Positions 1-9,115 of a stretch of 64,000 nucleotides of DNA are shown here, in pieces. A program made the position numbers and the translations under genes. The stretch spans positions 310,001 through 374,000 of the forward strand of contig AP012044.1 of NCBI GenBank assembly GCA_000283575.1, written 5' to 3'. Every line of letters begins with the position of its first letter. Position 1 is the stretch's first letter. Below the pieces are notes generated by a model. The model searched no databases. It saw only the letters and a program-made list of their open reading frames with translations, and was not told where the DNA came from. The stretch is from Oscillibacter valericigenes Sjm18-20 (GTDB taxonomy: Bacteria; Bacillota; Clostridia; Oscillospirales; Oscillospiraceae).

Positions 1-705
1 GCGATTGATCGTGATGGTCTCCTGATCGAAGTTTACATCTGACCACATGAGGCCGAATACCTCGCCCAAGCGGAATCCGCAGCGGTAGGCCAGCAGCAAA
101 GGAATATGTGCCGGGTGTCCTTCCGGAAAACGCTCCATGATTTGCGACCATTCTTCTGCTGTCACAGGGCGTCTCTCTTTCTTTCGGGTGGGCACTACAC
201 CTCTAGCCCGTGATAGAGGCAATTTAATCATAGATGCCGGATTATACTGAATGTACCGTAACGGTTCCACAGCATATCCCAGTGATCCACTCAGCATTGA
301 TTTTAGCACAACGAGTGTATTTCTAGAAAATCCCTGATTGAATTTTTTGTTGAGAAAGCTCTGCAGCACTGAAGGCGTTAAGGCTTTTAGGCGGTATGCA
401 CCTAGTTCCGGGCAAATATAAGCCTCAATTTTCTTCTTGTATGCTTCGACGGTGCTCGCCTTGACATTAATGGAACAGTATTCGTCGAGCCAGATATTCA
501 GATAGTCCGAAAAGCTGATCTCTGATGGTACAAAATACTCTCCGGCCTGATTATATTCAGCAAACGCCTTTGTGCCTGCCTCAAGAGCGTCCTTTTTTGT
601 TCGGAAGCCAGATTTAGAGACTTGCTTTCGTTTCCCCGCAGCGGGAGCCAATTCAAACCGGTATTCCCAGGTATCAGTACGTTTGCGAGCAGTTACATTA
701 GCCAC
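1..705 (-). CDS. int: Tn916-type tyrosine recombinase (integrase), 3' end outside window
   Basis: Site-specific integrase that would catalyse excision and integration of the element on which it sits. I read one open frame of 235 codons running off the left edge. A GTG start at 703-705 is preceded by AAAGGA. The N-terminal part has the DNA-binding fold of Tn916-like integrases (EYRFE, then FRTKKDAL), followed by the SAM-like core-binding domain. The catalytic domain begins at RCGFRLGEVFGLMW, whose first Arg region holds the catalytic arginine; the HxxR and Tyr boxes lie outside the window. The excisionase-like gene at 768-998 lies just upstream on the same strand, the usual xis-int order. Family assignment is firm; which element it mobilises is inference. 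Confidence 0.9.
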   Translation of the reverse strand, partial: MANVTARKRTDTWEYRFELAPAAGKRKQVSKSGFRTKKDALEAGTKAFAEYNQAGEYFVPSEISFSDYLNIWLDEYCSINVKASTVEAYKKKIEAYICPELGAYRLKALTPSVLQSFLNKKFNQGFSRNTLVVLKSMLSGSLGYAVEPLRYIQYNPASMIKLPLSRARGVVPTRKKERRPVTAEEWSQIMERFPEGHPAHIPLLLAYRCGFRLGEVFGLMWSDVNFDQETITINR

Positions 706-767
706 AATTGTAGTCCTTTCTTTGAATAGTGAGGGGACCGGCCTGTGAGCCAGTCCCCATGTTTTGA

Positions 768-998
768 TTAACTCGCCGAATTCAGCAGTCGGATGTTGTC
801 CAGTTCGCTCAGATCATAGCCTTCGTACTTAGCAAGAAAGTCTTCAATTGCGGTCTTGCGGATCTTCAGCGACCCAAGCTTCAATGCTGGGAGTAGTCCC
901 GCTTTGACAAGCTGGTACACGAAGCCAGTATTGATATGTAGCAATACTGAGACTTCCTTGACGGTGTACAATACACATTCGTTTTCACGCAGAGTCAT
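768..998 (-). CDS. xis: Excisionase-like helix-turn-helix protein
   Basis: A 76-residue protein of the excisionase/MerR-like DNA-binding family. Residues about 10-55 form a winged helix-turn-helix (TVKEVSVLLHINTGFVYQLV, then GLLPALKLGSLKIRK). It would direct the neighbouring integrase towards excision by bending attachment-site DNA. It starts at ATG 998 behind a clear GGAGG and ends 63 bp before the integrase start, so the two are probably co-transcribed. The size fits Tn916-type Xis. The function is inferred from fold and position. Confidence 0.8.
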   Translation of the reverse strand: MTLRENECVLYTVKEVSVLLHINTGFVYQLVKAGLLPALKLGSLKIRKTAIEDFLAKYEGYDLSELDNIRLLNSAS

Positions 999-1082
999 GA
1001 TACAGTCCTCCTATGTAATGATTTACATCTTCCAAATTTTAGATTACAATTGACAATATAGTTCTCCTTAGTCAATCCGACA

Positions 1083-1454
1083 TTATTTGCACTTGCTTTC
1101 CCGATTTTTGCTGTTTGTTTCATAGGTAGGGCGCTGAGGAAAGAGATTATTTATTGGAATTGTTAGCTGCCGGATACTCCTGATCTTTCGACTGGACTTA
1201 CCACTGTGGTCTCTACATAGGAGACCTTGTTGGTTTAACGCGGCAGTGACGGACTTGACGGAAAGTTCGGGTCGGTCTGTGATTCCTCTTAAATAATCAG
1301 TGAGAGCATCTGAGCGTATGCAAAGACAACCATCATGAATTTGACATTCAAATCGCCTTTCTTTTGCACCTTTCGCAATAATTGAGCCTAGCTTGATTAA
1401 GTTACGCATATTCAGCTTACTGACTCTTAGTAATGTTTGATTAAAAATATACTG
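1083..1454 (-). pseudogene. C-terminal remnant of an unrecognised protein, cut by IS21
   Basis: The minus strand is open here for roughly 120 residues, ending in a lysine/asparagine-rich tail (stop at 1083). It reads like the C-terminal winged-helix part of a plasmid or ICE replication or primase protein (segments YLRGITDRPELSVKSVTAAL and NQQGLLCRDHSGKSSRK), but I do not recognise it securely. Its 5' part is missing because the terminal repeat of the IS21 element starts at 1455. The open frame continues artificially into the IS, so the apparent start at 1619 is not real. No continuation of this gene is visible on the other side of the IS. Confidence 0.4.
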
Positions 1455-1577
1455 TGTCAGCGCCAGTGATAAAATGCAAGAAAACGCCGGCCAAAAAATG
1501 CAGGTTTGCAGCGGAGAGAAATGCAATATGGTACACTCGAATCCGCCTGCCGTAATGGAGGCGGAAAGGGTGTCAGA

Positions 1578-2789
1578 ATGGAAGGAGCAAACTGGATGGA
1601 TATCCGAAGCGACCGGCAAAAAGGACTGAGCTACACGGAGATCGCGCGCAAGTACAACCTTGACCCGAGGACGGCGAAGAAATACGCCGAGAGCGAGACA
1701 CGGCCGGTATACAGCCTGAGCGCGGCGAAGCCGTCAAAGCTGGACCCGTACAAGGAGCAGATCGCAATATGGCTGGAGGAAGCGCCGTACTCAGCGGAGC
1801 GAATTCCGGAAAAGATCCGGGAGCAGGGCTTTGACGGCGGGCACAGCATCGTGCGAGAATACGTACGCAACAAAAAGGAGCAGCTGGACGAGAAGGAAAC
1901 GGTGCGGTTTGAGACATGCAAGGGCAGATGGACTGGGCATTTTTCGAGGATCACACCGTCATGGAGGGCGGAAAGCTGAAGAAGCTGTACTGCTTTCTGT
2001 TTATTCTCGGATACTCACGGGCACGGTACATAGAGTTTGTGACCGACATGAGCACAAACACACTGATCCGCTGCCATGCCAACGCGTTCCGGTATTTGGG
2101 CGGCTATCCGGAGGAAATCCTGTACGACAACATGAAACAGGTGGTCATCAAACGCCTGCTGAAGCAGGAGGACAGCACCCTGAACCGGCAGTTCGAGGAC
2201 TTTGCCGGGTTCTATGGATTCAAGCCTGTGCTGTGCAAGGCCATACCGGGGCCAGACGAAAGGCAAGGTGGAGCGTACAGTGCAGTTTGTCCGGGATAAT
2301 TTCATGGTGGGCATCAAGTATAGCTCCTTGTATGACCTCAACGGTCAGGCGCTGGCCTGGTGCAGCAAGGTCAATGGAAAGGTGTATGCCACAACAAATG
2401 AGATTCCCTTCGAGAGGCTGAAAAAAGAGGGCCTCAACCCTCTCAAACGTAAATATATCATTGACAAAATTAACTTACGCAGGGTGCAAAAAGACTGCCT
2501 CATCTCACACGGCGGTAATCAGTATTCCGTTCCATCGGAATACGCCGGCAAAGATGTGGCAGTCGTAGCGCTGGACAACCTGCTCGCCGTCTACCACGAA
2601 GGAAAGCAAATCGCCCTGCACCGGATATCCTATCAGAAAAAGGACATGGTCGTCAATGCCCATCACTACCGCAGGCTGACGGTCAAGCAGTCTTTCGACA
2701 TCGAAAACACGCTGCTGGACGGTGACAACGTCATCGATTTTCCCATCCAGCCACATGATTTGAGCCGGTATGACGAGGTATTGTTATGA
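1578..2789 (+). pseudogene. istA: IS21 transposase IstA, two frameshifts
   Basis: DDE transposase of the IS21 family, read in three pieces. The N-terminal helix-turn-helix (GLSYTEIARKYNLDPRTAKKY) runs to about 1915. The frame then shifts, and the catalytic core (QMDWAFFED, then EILYDNMKQVV) runs to about 2250. The frame shifts back for KGKVERTVQF and the C-terminal domain to 2789. The motif positions carry the first Asp, second Asp and Glu of the catalytic triad, but no single frame holds all three. The start at 1578 follows a purine-rich AAAGGG. It overlaps istB by 4 bp. Either a decayed gene or uncorrected indels; the protein as written would not be made. Confidence 0.85.
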
Positions 2790-3583
2790 CGGAACTGACG
2801 ATGGAACGCCTCAGGGAGAACCTTGAAAGCCTGAAAATGAAAAACACGCTGGAGATCCTGGACAATTATCTTGAGAGAGCTGCAAAAGACGAGCTTAACA
2901 TCGTGGAGGTGCTCGATCATATCTTTGCAGAGGAGGCGCTCAGCAAACGGCGGCGCGCCTATGAAAAACAGGTGCAGATGTCGGGCTTTCCCATCAAAAA
3001 GACGTTGGAGGACTTTGATTTCAGTTTTCAGCCCTCCATTGACAAGCGGCAGATCGAGGAACTGGCCACCATGCGTTTTCTGGAGAATGGAGAAAATATC
3101 GTCTTTCTCGGCCCGCCCGGCGTGGGCAAGACCCATCTGGCCTCGGCGCTGGGGATGGTCGCCGCCAGGCATCGATTCTCCACTTACTACATTAACTGCC
3201 ACTCACTGATTGAGCAGCTCAAAAAGGCCCATTTTGAAAACCGTCTTCCAGATAAGCTCAAAGCTCTGGGCAAATACAAGCTGCTCATCATCGACGAAAT
3301 CGGGTATCTCCCAATGGATATTCAGGGGGCGAACCTGTTCTTTCAGCTTATTGCCAGACGGTATGAAAAGGTCTCAACAGTCTTTACCTCCAACAAGACC
3401 TTTTCCCAATGGAACGAGATCTTTGCTGATGTCACCATCGCCTCCGCGATACTCGATCGTGTTCTGCACCACTGTACCGTCGTCAATATCAAGGGCGAAA
3501 GCTACCGGCTAAAAGAACGCAAAGAATATATGAAGCAAAAACAGCACATCGTCAATACCCTCTTCGAGCAGGGACAAAACTAA
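2786..3583 (+). CDS. istB: IS21 helper ATPase IstB
   Basis: AAA+ ATPase of 265 residues, related to DnaC, which assembles on DNA and recruits IstA to target sites. Walker A is GPPGVGKTH (about residue 108) and Walker B is LLIIDEIGYLP (about 167); a sensor region TSNKTFSQWNEIF follows. The length is normal for the family and the frame is intact. Its ATG overlaps the last codon of istA (ATGA), which indicates translational coupling. It lies inside the element, 78 bp from the right inverted repeat. Because its partner istA is frameshifted, it is probably functionless alone. Confidence 0.95.
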   Translation: MTELTMERLRENLESLKMKNTLEILDNYLERAAKDELNIVEVLDHIFAEEALSKRRRAYEKQVQMSGFPIKKTLEDFDFSFQPSIDKRQIEELATMRFLENGENIVFLGPPGVGKTHLASALGMVAARHRFSTYYINCHSLIEQLKKAHFENRLPDKLKALGKYKLLIIDEIGYLPMDIQGANLFFQLIARRYEKVSTVFTSNKTFSQWNEIFADVTIASAILDRVLHHCTVVNIKGESYRLKERKEYMKQKQHIVNTLFEQGQN

Positions 3584-3708
3584 TTTTAGGACATTCCCTC
3601 GCCGCTGTTTTCCTACATTTTTTAACCGGCGAAAAACTGCAAATTCAAATCGGCGTTGACAGTCAATGCTGTATGGAAGTGCTTTTTATGTAACGGAGGT
3701 GAATCAAG

Positions 3709-4161
3709 ATGGCTGATAGGCACCAGGCCCCCTATGTTCCATTTCGCTGTTCACAGGAAACAAGTGCATTGATATCCCAGATCGCAAAGGAACAGCATCG
3801 GACCAAGAGTGAGGTGCTGAGGGATCTTGTAGATAAGGGATTGACTGCCACCGGCGCAAAAATGGAAGACAGTGAGATCTATGCGCTCATCCAACGTGCG
3901 GTAAAAGAGGCATTGCAGCCGCAGGTAGAACGACTGGCGGCTATTTCTGCTAAAGCGATCCATATTTCCGGGGCCGCCTTTTTTATGAGCATTTTTGCCG
4001 CTACGCAGGGCTGGACCCCAGCAGAGCAGCGCCAGATCGAAGAGGCCGCCGGCACAGCGCGGGAGTTAGGCATCCAGTACCTGAAGCTGAAGGATCGCGA
4101 CATTGACGCCTTTATTAAGGAAGAAGCCAAACGAATTACAGATGAATCGGAGGGATCGTAA
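3709..4161 (+). CDS. Hypothetical protein with ribbon-helix-helix-like N-terminus
   Basis: A 150-residue protein with a strong GGAGGTGA site 7 bp before ATG. Residues about 10-47 (RCSQETSALISQIAKEQHRT, then KSEVLRDLVDKG) resemble a ribbon-helix-helix (CopG/Arc-type) DNA-binding or accessory mobilisation protein. A helical, charged remainder follows, with one short hydrophobic stretch (AAFFMSIFAA) near residue 90. It lies 2 bp before the next gene and looks like one operon with it. Genes of this shape are common in conjugative modules of Clostridia, so a role in the integrative element is likely. No specific function is claimed. Confidence 0.65.
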   Translation: MADRHQAPYVPFRCSQETSALISQIAKEQHRTKSEVLRDLVDKGLTATGAKMEDSEIYALIQRAVKEALQPQVERLAAISAKAIHISGAAFFMSIFAATQGWTPAEQRQIEEAAGTARELGIQYLKLKDRDIDAFIKEEAKRITDESEGS

Positions 4162-4163
4162 AC

Positions 4164-4397
4164 ATGGTTATGAAAAGAAAAATTACACAGCAGGGCCGGA
4201 TTAACATTGGAGATGAGGCCCGGGGCAGCACACTGACTGGAAAGGTTACTATCTCTGGCTCCGTGCAGGGTATCCTGATTGCTCCCTATCGAGCTGGAGA
4301 CGAAAACCGCCCGGACTGCAAGGTCACAACCTGGGATGCCGACAACCGAATCGTGCTGCCCCTCCAGTTCCGCCAGGAAGCACAGCTGGAGTTATAG
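4164..4397 (+). CDS. Small hypothetical protein of the integrative element
   Basis: A 77-residue basic-to-neutral protein starting at ATG 4164 behind GGAGGG. It is probably beta-rich (GKVTISGSVQGILIAPYRAG) with no transmembrane segment or recognised motif. It is separated by 2 bp from the preceding ribbon-helix-helix-like gene and is presumably co-transcribed. The IS1182-type element at 4400 inserted just after its stop codon: the 4-bp target duplication AGCA begins one base after the TAG starts to be read, so the coding sequence itself is intact. Function unknown. Confidence 0.6.
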   Translation: MVMKRKITQQGRINIGDEARGSTLTGKVTISGSVQGILIAPYRAGDENRPDCKVTTWDADNRIVLPLQFRQEAQLEL

Positions 4398-4399
4398 CA

Positions 4400-6031
4400 G
4401 AGGCTGTGTGAAAACAGGTCGAATGCTTCAAATAACAGGAATATTATGGTATAATATAAGCAATAAAACAGCAGGGAGTTGACAGCTTTGGAGCGTTATA
4501 TATGCAGTGAAAATCGGAATCAAATCAGTATGCTGCCAATGTGCCTGGATGATATGCTCCAAGAAGACGCCGAAGTAAGAGCTATAGATGCAATCGTTGA
4601 AAAGATGGATATTGCGTCAATGGATTTACATATTCAGAGCCGAAAGAGACTGGTAGAAAGCCATATAGTCCAGTTGATATGTTTAAACTGTATGCATACA
4701 GCTACTTCAACGGAATTCGTTCTTCCCGGAAAATTGAACGAGAATGTTATCGGAACATCGAGGCCATTTGGCTGATAAACGGATTAAGACCTGATTTCAA
4801 AACGATAGCGGACTTTAGGAAGAACAATAAAAAGCCAATAAAGTTAGCCTTTCGAAAATTTAGTATGATCTGTGATGAACTGGATTTGATTGGGAAAGAA
4901 ATGGTTGCCGTGGACGGCAGCAAATTCAGAGCCAGCAACAGCCGATTTGCCTATCACAGCGAAAAGAAGATTCAAAAGAAAATAGAGCATTACAATCAAG
5001 TAGCTGAAGGATATTTGCAGTTGCTTGATGAATATGACGCGCAGGAAACCGGTTGTTGTGTTGCTCAAAAGTTCAGCCGATTGGAGATAGAAAAGAAGAT
5101 TGAAGGCATTAACAAAAGATTATCGGAACTCGGCGAATTGGAAGCGGCGGTGAAAAGAGATGGCACGATTTATGAAACCGACCCTGACTCCAGAATGATG
5201 CAGGCCAATAACAAAGGCTGTGACATATGCCATAATGTACAGATTGCCGTTGATGATAAGAATCATTTGGTCGTAGCCGTAGATGTGACGAGTGAGCCCG
5301 TTGATAAAGAGCAATTACACAGCATAACATTACAGGCTAAAGAAGAACTCGGCGTGGAATCAATTACCGCAATTGCGGATAAAGGATATTATTCGGCACG
5401 GCAGTTTGCAAAATGCAAGGAAGACAACATCGTTCCGATTGTTGCAAAGGCTGATCGTTCCTTTATGGCTGCGACGAAAGGGTATGAAAAGTCACGATTT
5501 AAATATGATGAAGCCCAAGATGGATATATTTGTCCACAAGGCCATCTGCTTAGGCCGTATCAGCACAGAAAGAGCTACCCGCAGGAAGCGGACTTCAAAC
5601 GGTATCAAAACTTTGAAGCGTGCTCAGACTGCCCGGTAAGAGATCAATGCAGTAATGGTGAAAAAGGCAGGACGATACAGGATCGGCCATTTCAAAGAAT
5701 TGCTGATGAAGTAGATCGAAGGACTGAGCAGTTCGCTGATATGTACAAGGTTCGGAAGCAAACGGTAGAGCATCCATGGGGGACAATTAAAAGAGCCATG
5801 GGGTTCTCATATTTTCTGACCAGAAAAACAGAAAATGTGAGGACTGAGTCTTTGCTGCATTTTTGGGTTTACAACATGAAACGAGCAATCAATATCATTG
5901 GAACAGAGCAATTAATTGGGATATTACAGGGGTAATTCCGCTCCTGCAATATCTTGTTTTTGCATTTTTAGCGATTTAGTAAAATCACAAGCTGCCATTT
6001 GTTGTGTTTACACGCGTTTTCACACAGCCTC
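4400..6031. mobile_element. IS1182-family element with 4-bp target duplication
   Basis: Terminal inverted repeats GAGGCTGTGTGAAAAC at both ends (4400-4415 and, reverse-complemented, 6016-6031). They are flanked by AGCA at 4396-4399 and 6032-6035, a clean 4-bp target duplication as expected for IS1182. It carries one transposase frame that is frameshifted near the start. It differs in sequence from the pair of IS1182-family elements at 28.5 and 46.8 kb. The intact ends and duplication suggest a recent insertion followed by loss of the transposase frame. Confidence 0.9.
4479..5935 (+). pseudogene. IS1182-family DDE transposase, single-base frameshift
   Basis: The transposase begins with TTG at 4479 or 4488 (weak AGGGAG upstream) and reads to about 4622. 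One missing G in ATGGATTTACA then shifts the frame. Restoring it joins the N-terminus to FTYSEPKETGRKPYSPVDMF and the long downstream frame to 5935. That frame has the family core: VAVDGSKFRASNSR (first Asp region), ADKGYYSARQFAKC (second Asp), a Cys-rich insert (CPQGH and CSDCPVRDQC), and VEHPWGTIKRAMGF with the catalytic Glu. Without ribosomal or transcriptional slippage the protein is truncated. The family is certain; whether the frameshift is biological is open. Confidence 0.85.
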
Positions 6032-6105
6032 AGCAATACTGCGAGGTTCCGGCCGAGGCGCAATGTGGAAATTATTGGAAGCTCTTGTTGGCAACTAATC
6101 ACATA

Positions 6106-6789
6106 ATGAATGAGCATAATTTGTTGGAGGTTTTAATATGCGTTTACGTATTACTTGTTGAAAGAGAAAGCGATAGGCGATACTTTAAATCCCTTTGTCA
6201 AACTGACCATACTTTAGCGCAAATGATTCAAAACAGAACATTTATTATTGAAAGTATAGGCTCCGCTAACAAAATGGATTATCAAATACGCTTATATAAT
6301 GCTATTGCAGTTTCAACATTAGTAATTCTTGATTCGGACGATAGTGGCATGGAAGCTTATAGGCAACTTATTTCAAAAAAGGCAAAAACCTCTGCGGAAA
6401 TTTTAATGATCAAAAGTGCGGGAATGAAAACGTGTGAACTCGAGGATATTGTAAATATGCAAGAATATTCTGATATTCTCGATGAACAGTACAATATAAA
6501 TGTGGATACGGAAAAGTTCAGAGAAAGAAAAAGGCCGTGGTCTGATAGGCTCTATGAAGTCGCGCGAGTGAGCCCCGGTGCACTTGACGATAAAATTAAG
6601 GCGGAGATTAAGGCCAAAATTGCGGACATTGTGGAGAAAAAAGGCATTGCTGCAATTGCAAGATATGATATCGAATTACATCATAAAATCAATTGCAAAT
6701 TTTGTAAAAAGAACTCAATATACTCGATAAGAGGAGGCACGGGCATTGGCCCATTTTCATTACCTGAAAGCACTGATTTCCATTTTTGA
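6106..6789 (+). pseudogene. TOPRIM-like domain fragment (OLD-family nuclease type)
   Basis: The open frame from about 6106 encodes LLVERESDRRYFKSL near its start and TLVILDSDDSGMEAYRQL about 60 residues later. This Glu followed by an Asp-x-Asp pair is the layout of a TOPRIM metal site as found at the C-terminus of OLD/GajA-type nucleases. The usual glycine after the Glu (VEGxSD) is Arg here. The N-terminal ATPase domain of that family is absent. A good GGAGG lies before an ATG at 6138 in another frame, so the true 5' end may be frameshifted. It sits directly beside the IS1182 copy. Remnant of a defence-type nuclease is an inference; the rest of the protein has no recognised motif. Confidence 0.5.
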
Positions 6790-6909
6790 TTTTTATGACA
6801 GTACTACAGCAATTCCACTCAAGAAAGCGATGGAGGGATATCATAGAAGTGCAGAGGGCAAACACCCCAAAAGTGATAGAATCAAAGGAAGAACAAGGTG
6901 GTGTTTGCA

Positions 6910-7126
6910 ATGCGCAAATATGATAAGGAGTTCAAAGAAGAAGCGGTCAAGCTGTCCGATGAAATCGGCGTGAAGCAGGCGGCGGCACATCGGCAGCGGC
7001 ATTCGCCGCGACGCGCCGCTTTCCGAGAACGAGCGCCGGCTGATGAAGGAAATCACGGAACAGCGGAAAGCCAATGAGATTCTCAAGGATGCGCTGGGCT
7101 TTTTCGCCAAAGACCGGAAACGGTAA
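6910..7126 (+). pseudogene. IS3-family OrfA remnant
   Basis: Begins MRKYDKEFKEEAVKLSDEIG, the typical helix-turn-helix start of an IS3-family OrfA. It loses frame after VKQAAAH, with the middle of the helix-turn-helix missing. It resumes as ENERRLMKEITEQRKANEIL, then KDALGFFAKDRKR and a stop at 7126, the leucine-zipper-like tail of OrfA. It is followed directly by OrfB remains. It is a decayed copy of a different IS3 element from the two complete copies at 7.6 and 16.8 kb. Confidence 0.75.
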
Positions 7127-7128
7127 AG

Positions 7129-7587
7129 CCGGAGCGGTTGTATGAGTACATCACGCTGCGCCGTGAGCGGTTCTGCATTCATACCATGTGTCGGGTTGTG
7201 AAAGTCAGTGAATCCGGGTACTACCGCTCTTTGCAGTCGGCTGGCAAGCCAAAACCGTGGCAGCTGCTTCTGGTCAAAATACGAGAGGTTTATACACAAA
7301 ACCCGGACAATGACAATTATGGCGTTGGCCGAATTCTCCTGGCGCTTATGCAGCGCGGTATTGCGGTAAGCCGCAGCAGCGTACGGCGGGCCATGAAGCG
7401 TGAAGGCCTGCCATCGCGCTCCTCGTCACTCCAACAGTCTGACAAAAGCAGACTTGGCTGCGCAGAAGGCGGAGAACCTGATTCACCGGGATTTTACCGC
7501 AGACGCTCCCAACCGGAAGTGGCTGACAGATATCACGCAGATCCAGTGTCAGGACGGCAAGCTGTACATAGCGGCAGTTCTGGACTG
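7129..7587 (+). pseudogene. IS3-family OrfB transposase fragment, truncated by another IS3 element
   Basis: N-terminal half of an IS3-family integrase-like transposase: LYEYITLRRERFCIHTMCRV, SESGYYRS, then NDNYGVGRILLAL. A frameshift lies near 7430, after which IHRDFTADAPNRKWLTDITQ carries the first catalytic Asp region. The reading frame is cut at 7588 by the left inverted repeat of the IS407-group element. The second Asp and the Glu are missing, so it cannot be active. Confidence 0.75.
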
Positions 7588-7664
7588 TGACCTGAACCCG
7601 AAAAACTTCGTCAATAGGAATGTTAGTCACGATATGCTACAATAGAAAAAATGGAGTGATTGAC

Positions 7665-7928
7665 ATGAAGGTAAGGTTTACAGAAGAACAGATCATCAAG
7701 ATTCTCAAGGAGCACGAGGGTGGCAAGAAGGCAGTGGATATTGTCCGTGAGTACAATATCACAGAACAGACTTTTTACCGTTGGAAAAGCAAATATGGCG
7801 GCATGGACGTTAGTGAAGCCAAGCGTCTGAAACAGCTTGAAGAAGAAAACCGTCGGCTGAAAGAAATGGTCGCCGACTTGTCTTTGGATAATAAGATATT
7901 AAAGGACGTGCTTTCAAAAAACGTCTGA
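7665..7928 (+). CDS. IS3-family OrfA (copy 1)
   Basis: 87-residue DNA-binding Orf[21 protein letters not shown] with a helix-turn-helix ([20 protein letters not shown]) and a coiled coil ([20 protein letters not shown]) ending in LKDVLSKN. The ATG at 7665 is chosen because GGAGTGATTGAC precedes it. An A6C run at about 7914-7921 just before the OrfA stop is a typical site for programmed -1 frameshifting, which would fuse OrfA to OrfB. The protein differs from copy 2 only at the last residue. Confidence 0.9.
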   Translation: MKVRFTEEQIIKILKEHEGGKKAVDIVREYNITEQTFYRWKSKYGGMDVSEAKRLKQLEEENRRLKEMVADLSLDNKILKDVLSKNV

Positions 7929-8755
7929 AGCCTGCCGTAAAACGCAAAATAGCAGCCGAAGTACAGGAATGCTATGAAATCAGCGAGCGCCGCGCGTGCA
8001 GGCTAATGGGGATCAGCCAGAACAGCAAACGATACAAGCCGACCGATAAAAGCGGGGATACTTTGGTAACAGAACGGCTGAAGGCACTTTCGGTGCGCTG
8101 GAAACGATTTGGTTATCGCCGGTTACATGTCATGCTTCTGCGCGAAGGCTTTGAGATTAACCACAAAAAAACATACAGGCTTTACAAGGATGCAGGATTA
8201 ACCCTTCAGAAGCGAAGCAAAAAGAAGAAATATAAAAAGCGCGGCATGCCGGAACGCACCGCAAAAGAAATGAATGCTCGCTGGTCGATGGATTTTGTCA
8301 GCGACAGAACCAGATATGGCTCAAACATTCGCGTTCTGACCGTAATTGATGAAGTGACGCGGGAATGTCTGGCTCTTGAAGTGGATAGCTCTCTCTCCGG
8401 GCGGAGGGTATCGGCTGTTCTAAACCGGATCGCCTTGTTCCGGGGGCTGCCGAAAGAAATTCTGACCGATAACGGCTCTGAATTTACCAGTAATGTAATG
8501 AATGCCTGGGCGTACGATCACAAAGTGGAACACATTTTTACAGATCCGGGCAAGCCCATGCAAAACGGCTACATAGAAAGCTTCAACGGGAAACTCCGCG
8601 CGGAATGCCTAAACCAACATTGGTTTCAAAGCTTGTCTGAGGCAAGGGAGATAATTGAAAACTGGCGGTTGGAATATAACAGGATCAGGCCGCATTCCTC
8701 TCTCGACAACCTGACGCCGGAAGAATATGCCTTGAAACTTTCAAGTTGTTACTAA
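7919..8755 (+). CDS. IS3-family OrfB transposase (copy 1)
   Basis: rve-type integrase domain transposase read in the -1 frame relative to OrfA. Without frameshifting the first in-frame ATG is at 8006. The coding signal starts upstream as [15 protein letters not shown], supporting an OrfAB fusion. The catalytic residues are visible: Asp in [10 protein letters not shown], Asp in [12 protein letters not shown], Glu in [16 protein letters not shown]. The end ([18 protein letters not shown]) is typical. The frame is intact, so this copy could supply transposase for both copies in the window. Confidence 0.9.
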   Translation, partial: KRLKPAVKRKIAAEVQECYEISERRACRLMGISQNSKRYKPTDKSGDTLVTERLKALSVRWKRFGYRRLHVMLLREGFEINHKKTYRLYKDAGLTLQKRSKKKKYKKRGMPERTAKEMNARWSMDFVSDRTRYGSNIRVLTVIDEVTRECLALEVDSSLSGRRVSAVLNRIALFRGLPKEILTDNGSEFTSNVMNAWAYDHKVEHIFTDPGKPMQNGYIESFNGKLRAECLNQHWFQSLSEAREIIENWRLEYNRIRPHSSLDNLTPEEYALKLSSCY

Positions 8756-8788
8756 CATTCCCTCTGCGCGAAATCAGGGGGCAGGTCA

Positions 8789-9051
8789 CTCTAAAGAAAA
8801 ACGGCTGGAACGATACCAGTGGAGGTTTATTTGTTGCGCCAAAAAGTATAATTTATCCATTTCACATCCGCCACAATCCTTGATTTGCAAGGCTTTTGGG
8901 GATGCTATACTTGTTGAAAATTAAGCAAGCGAAATTATACTTTCCCCATAGATGGCGGTTTCGTGCTATGGAATTATCCAAACAAAGGCAGTTGAGATTT
9001 TTCTTCTCGGCTGCTTTTTTTGCGCCTTTGCTCGGATAATTTGCTATTCAT
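8789..9051. repeat. IS91-related non-autonomous repeat, 5'-truncated copy A
   Basis: About 263 bp, highly similar to repeats at 11984-12326 and 51583-51924 from CTCTAAAGAAAAACGGCTGG to GCTATTCAT. The left 80 bp is missing because the IS3 element abuts it. The right part has a large hairpin: AATTATCCAAACAAAGGC pairs with GCCTTTGCTCGGATAATT around an inner CAGTTGAGA/TCTCGGCTG stem. The same right end terminates the IS91-like element near 26018. No gene inside. Confidence 0.8.
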
Positions 9052-9115
9052 ACTGTGACATTCAAATAGATCTGCAAGCTTCATGTAGTGTTTAGAGCGC
9101 GGCTACTATGAATAA

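Larger units (their letters stand above)
1455..3661. mobile_element. IS21-family insertion sequence
   Basis: Two-gene element (istA, istB) bounded by imperfect inverted repeats. The left end reads TGTCAGCGCC and the right end, reverse-complemented, TGTCAACGCC. Further matches inside are CGCCGG(C/T)(C/T)AAAAAATG and a downstream GCAGCGG. No target duplication is visible: left flank TATACTG, right flank GTCAATG. The left neighbour is a truncated minus-strand gene with no right-hand partner, so the IS may mark a deletion or rearrangement. istA is frameshifted, so the copy is probably immobile unless helped in trans. Confidence 0.85.
7588..8788. mobile_element. IS3-family (IS407-group) element, copy 1
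   Basis: A 1201-bp element with inverted ends starting TGACCTG (left TGACCTGAACCCGA; right, reverse-complemented, TGACCTGCCCCCTGA). A second copy of identical length lies at 16829-18029. The ends and the outer parts of the two copies are almost identical, while a central block of about 330 bp differs strongly. No 3-4 bp target duplication is seen (left flank ACTG, right flank CTCT), so this copy may have been displaced by recombination. It cuts an older OrfB on the left and abuts a truncated IS91-related repeat on the right. Confidence 0.9.
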
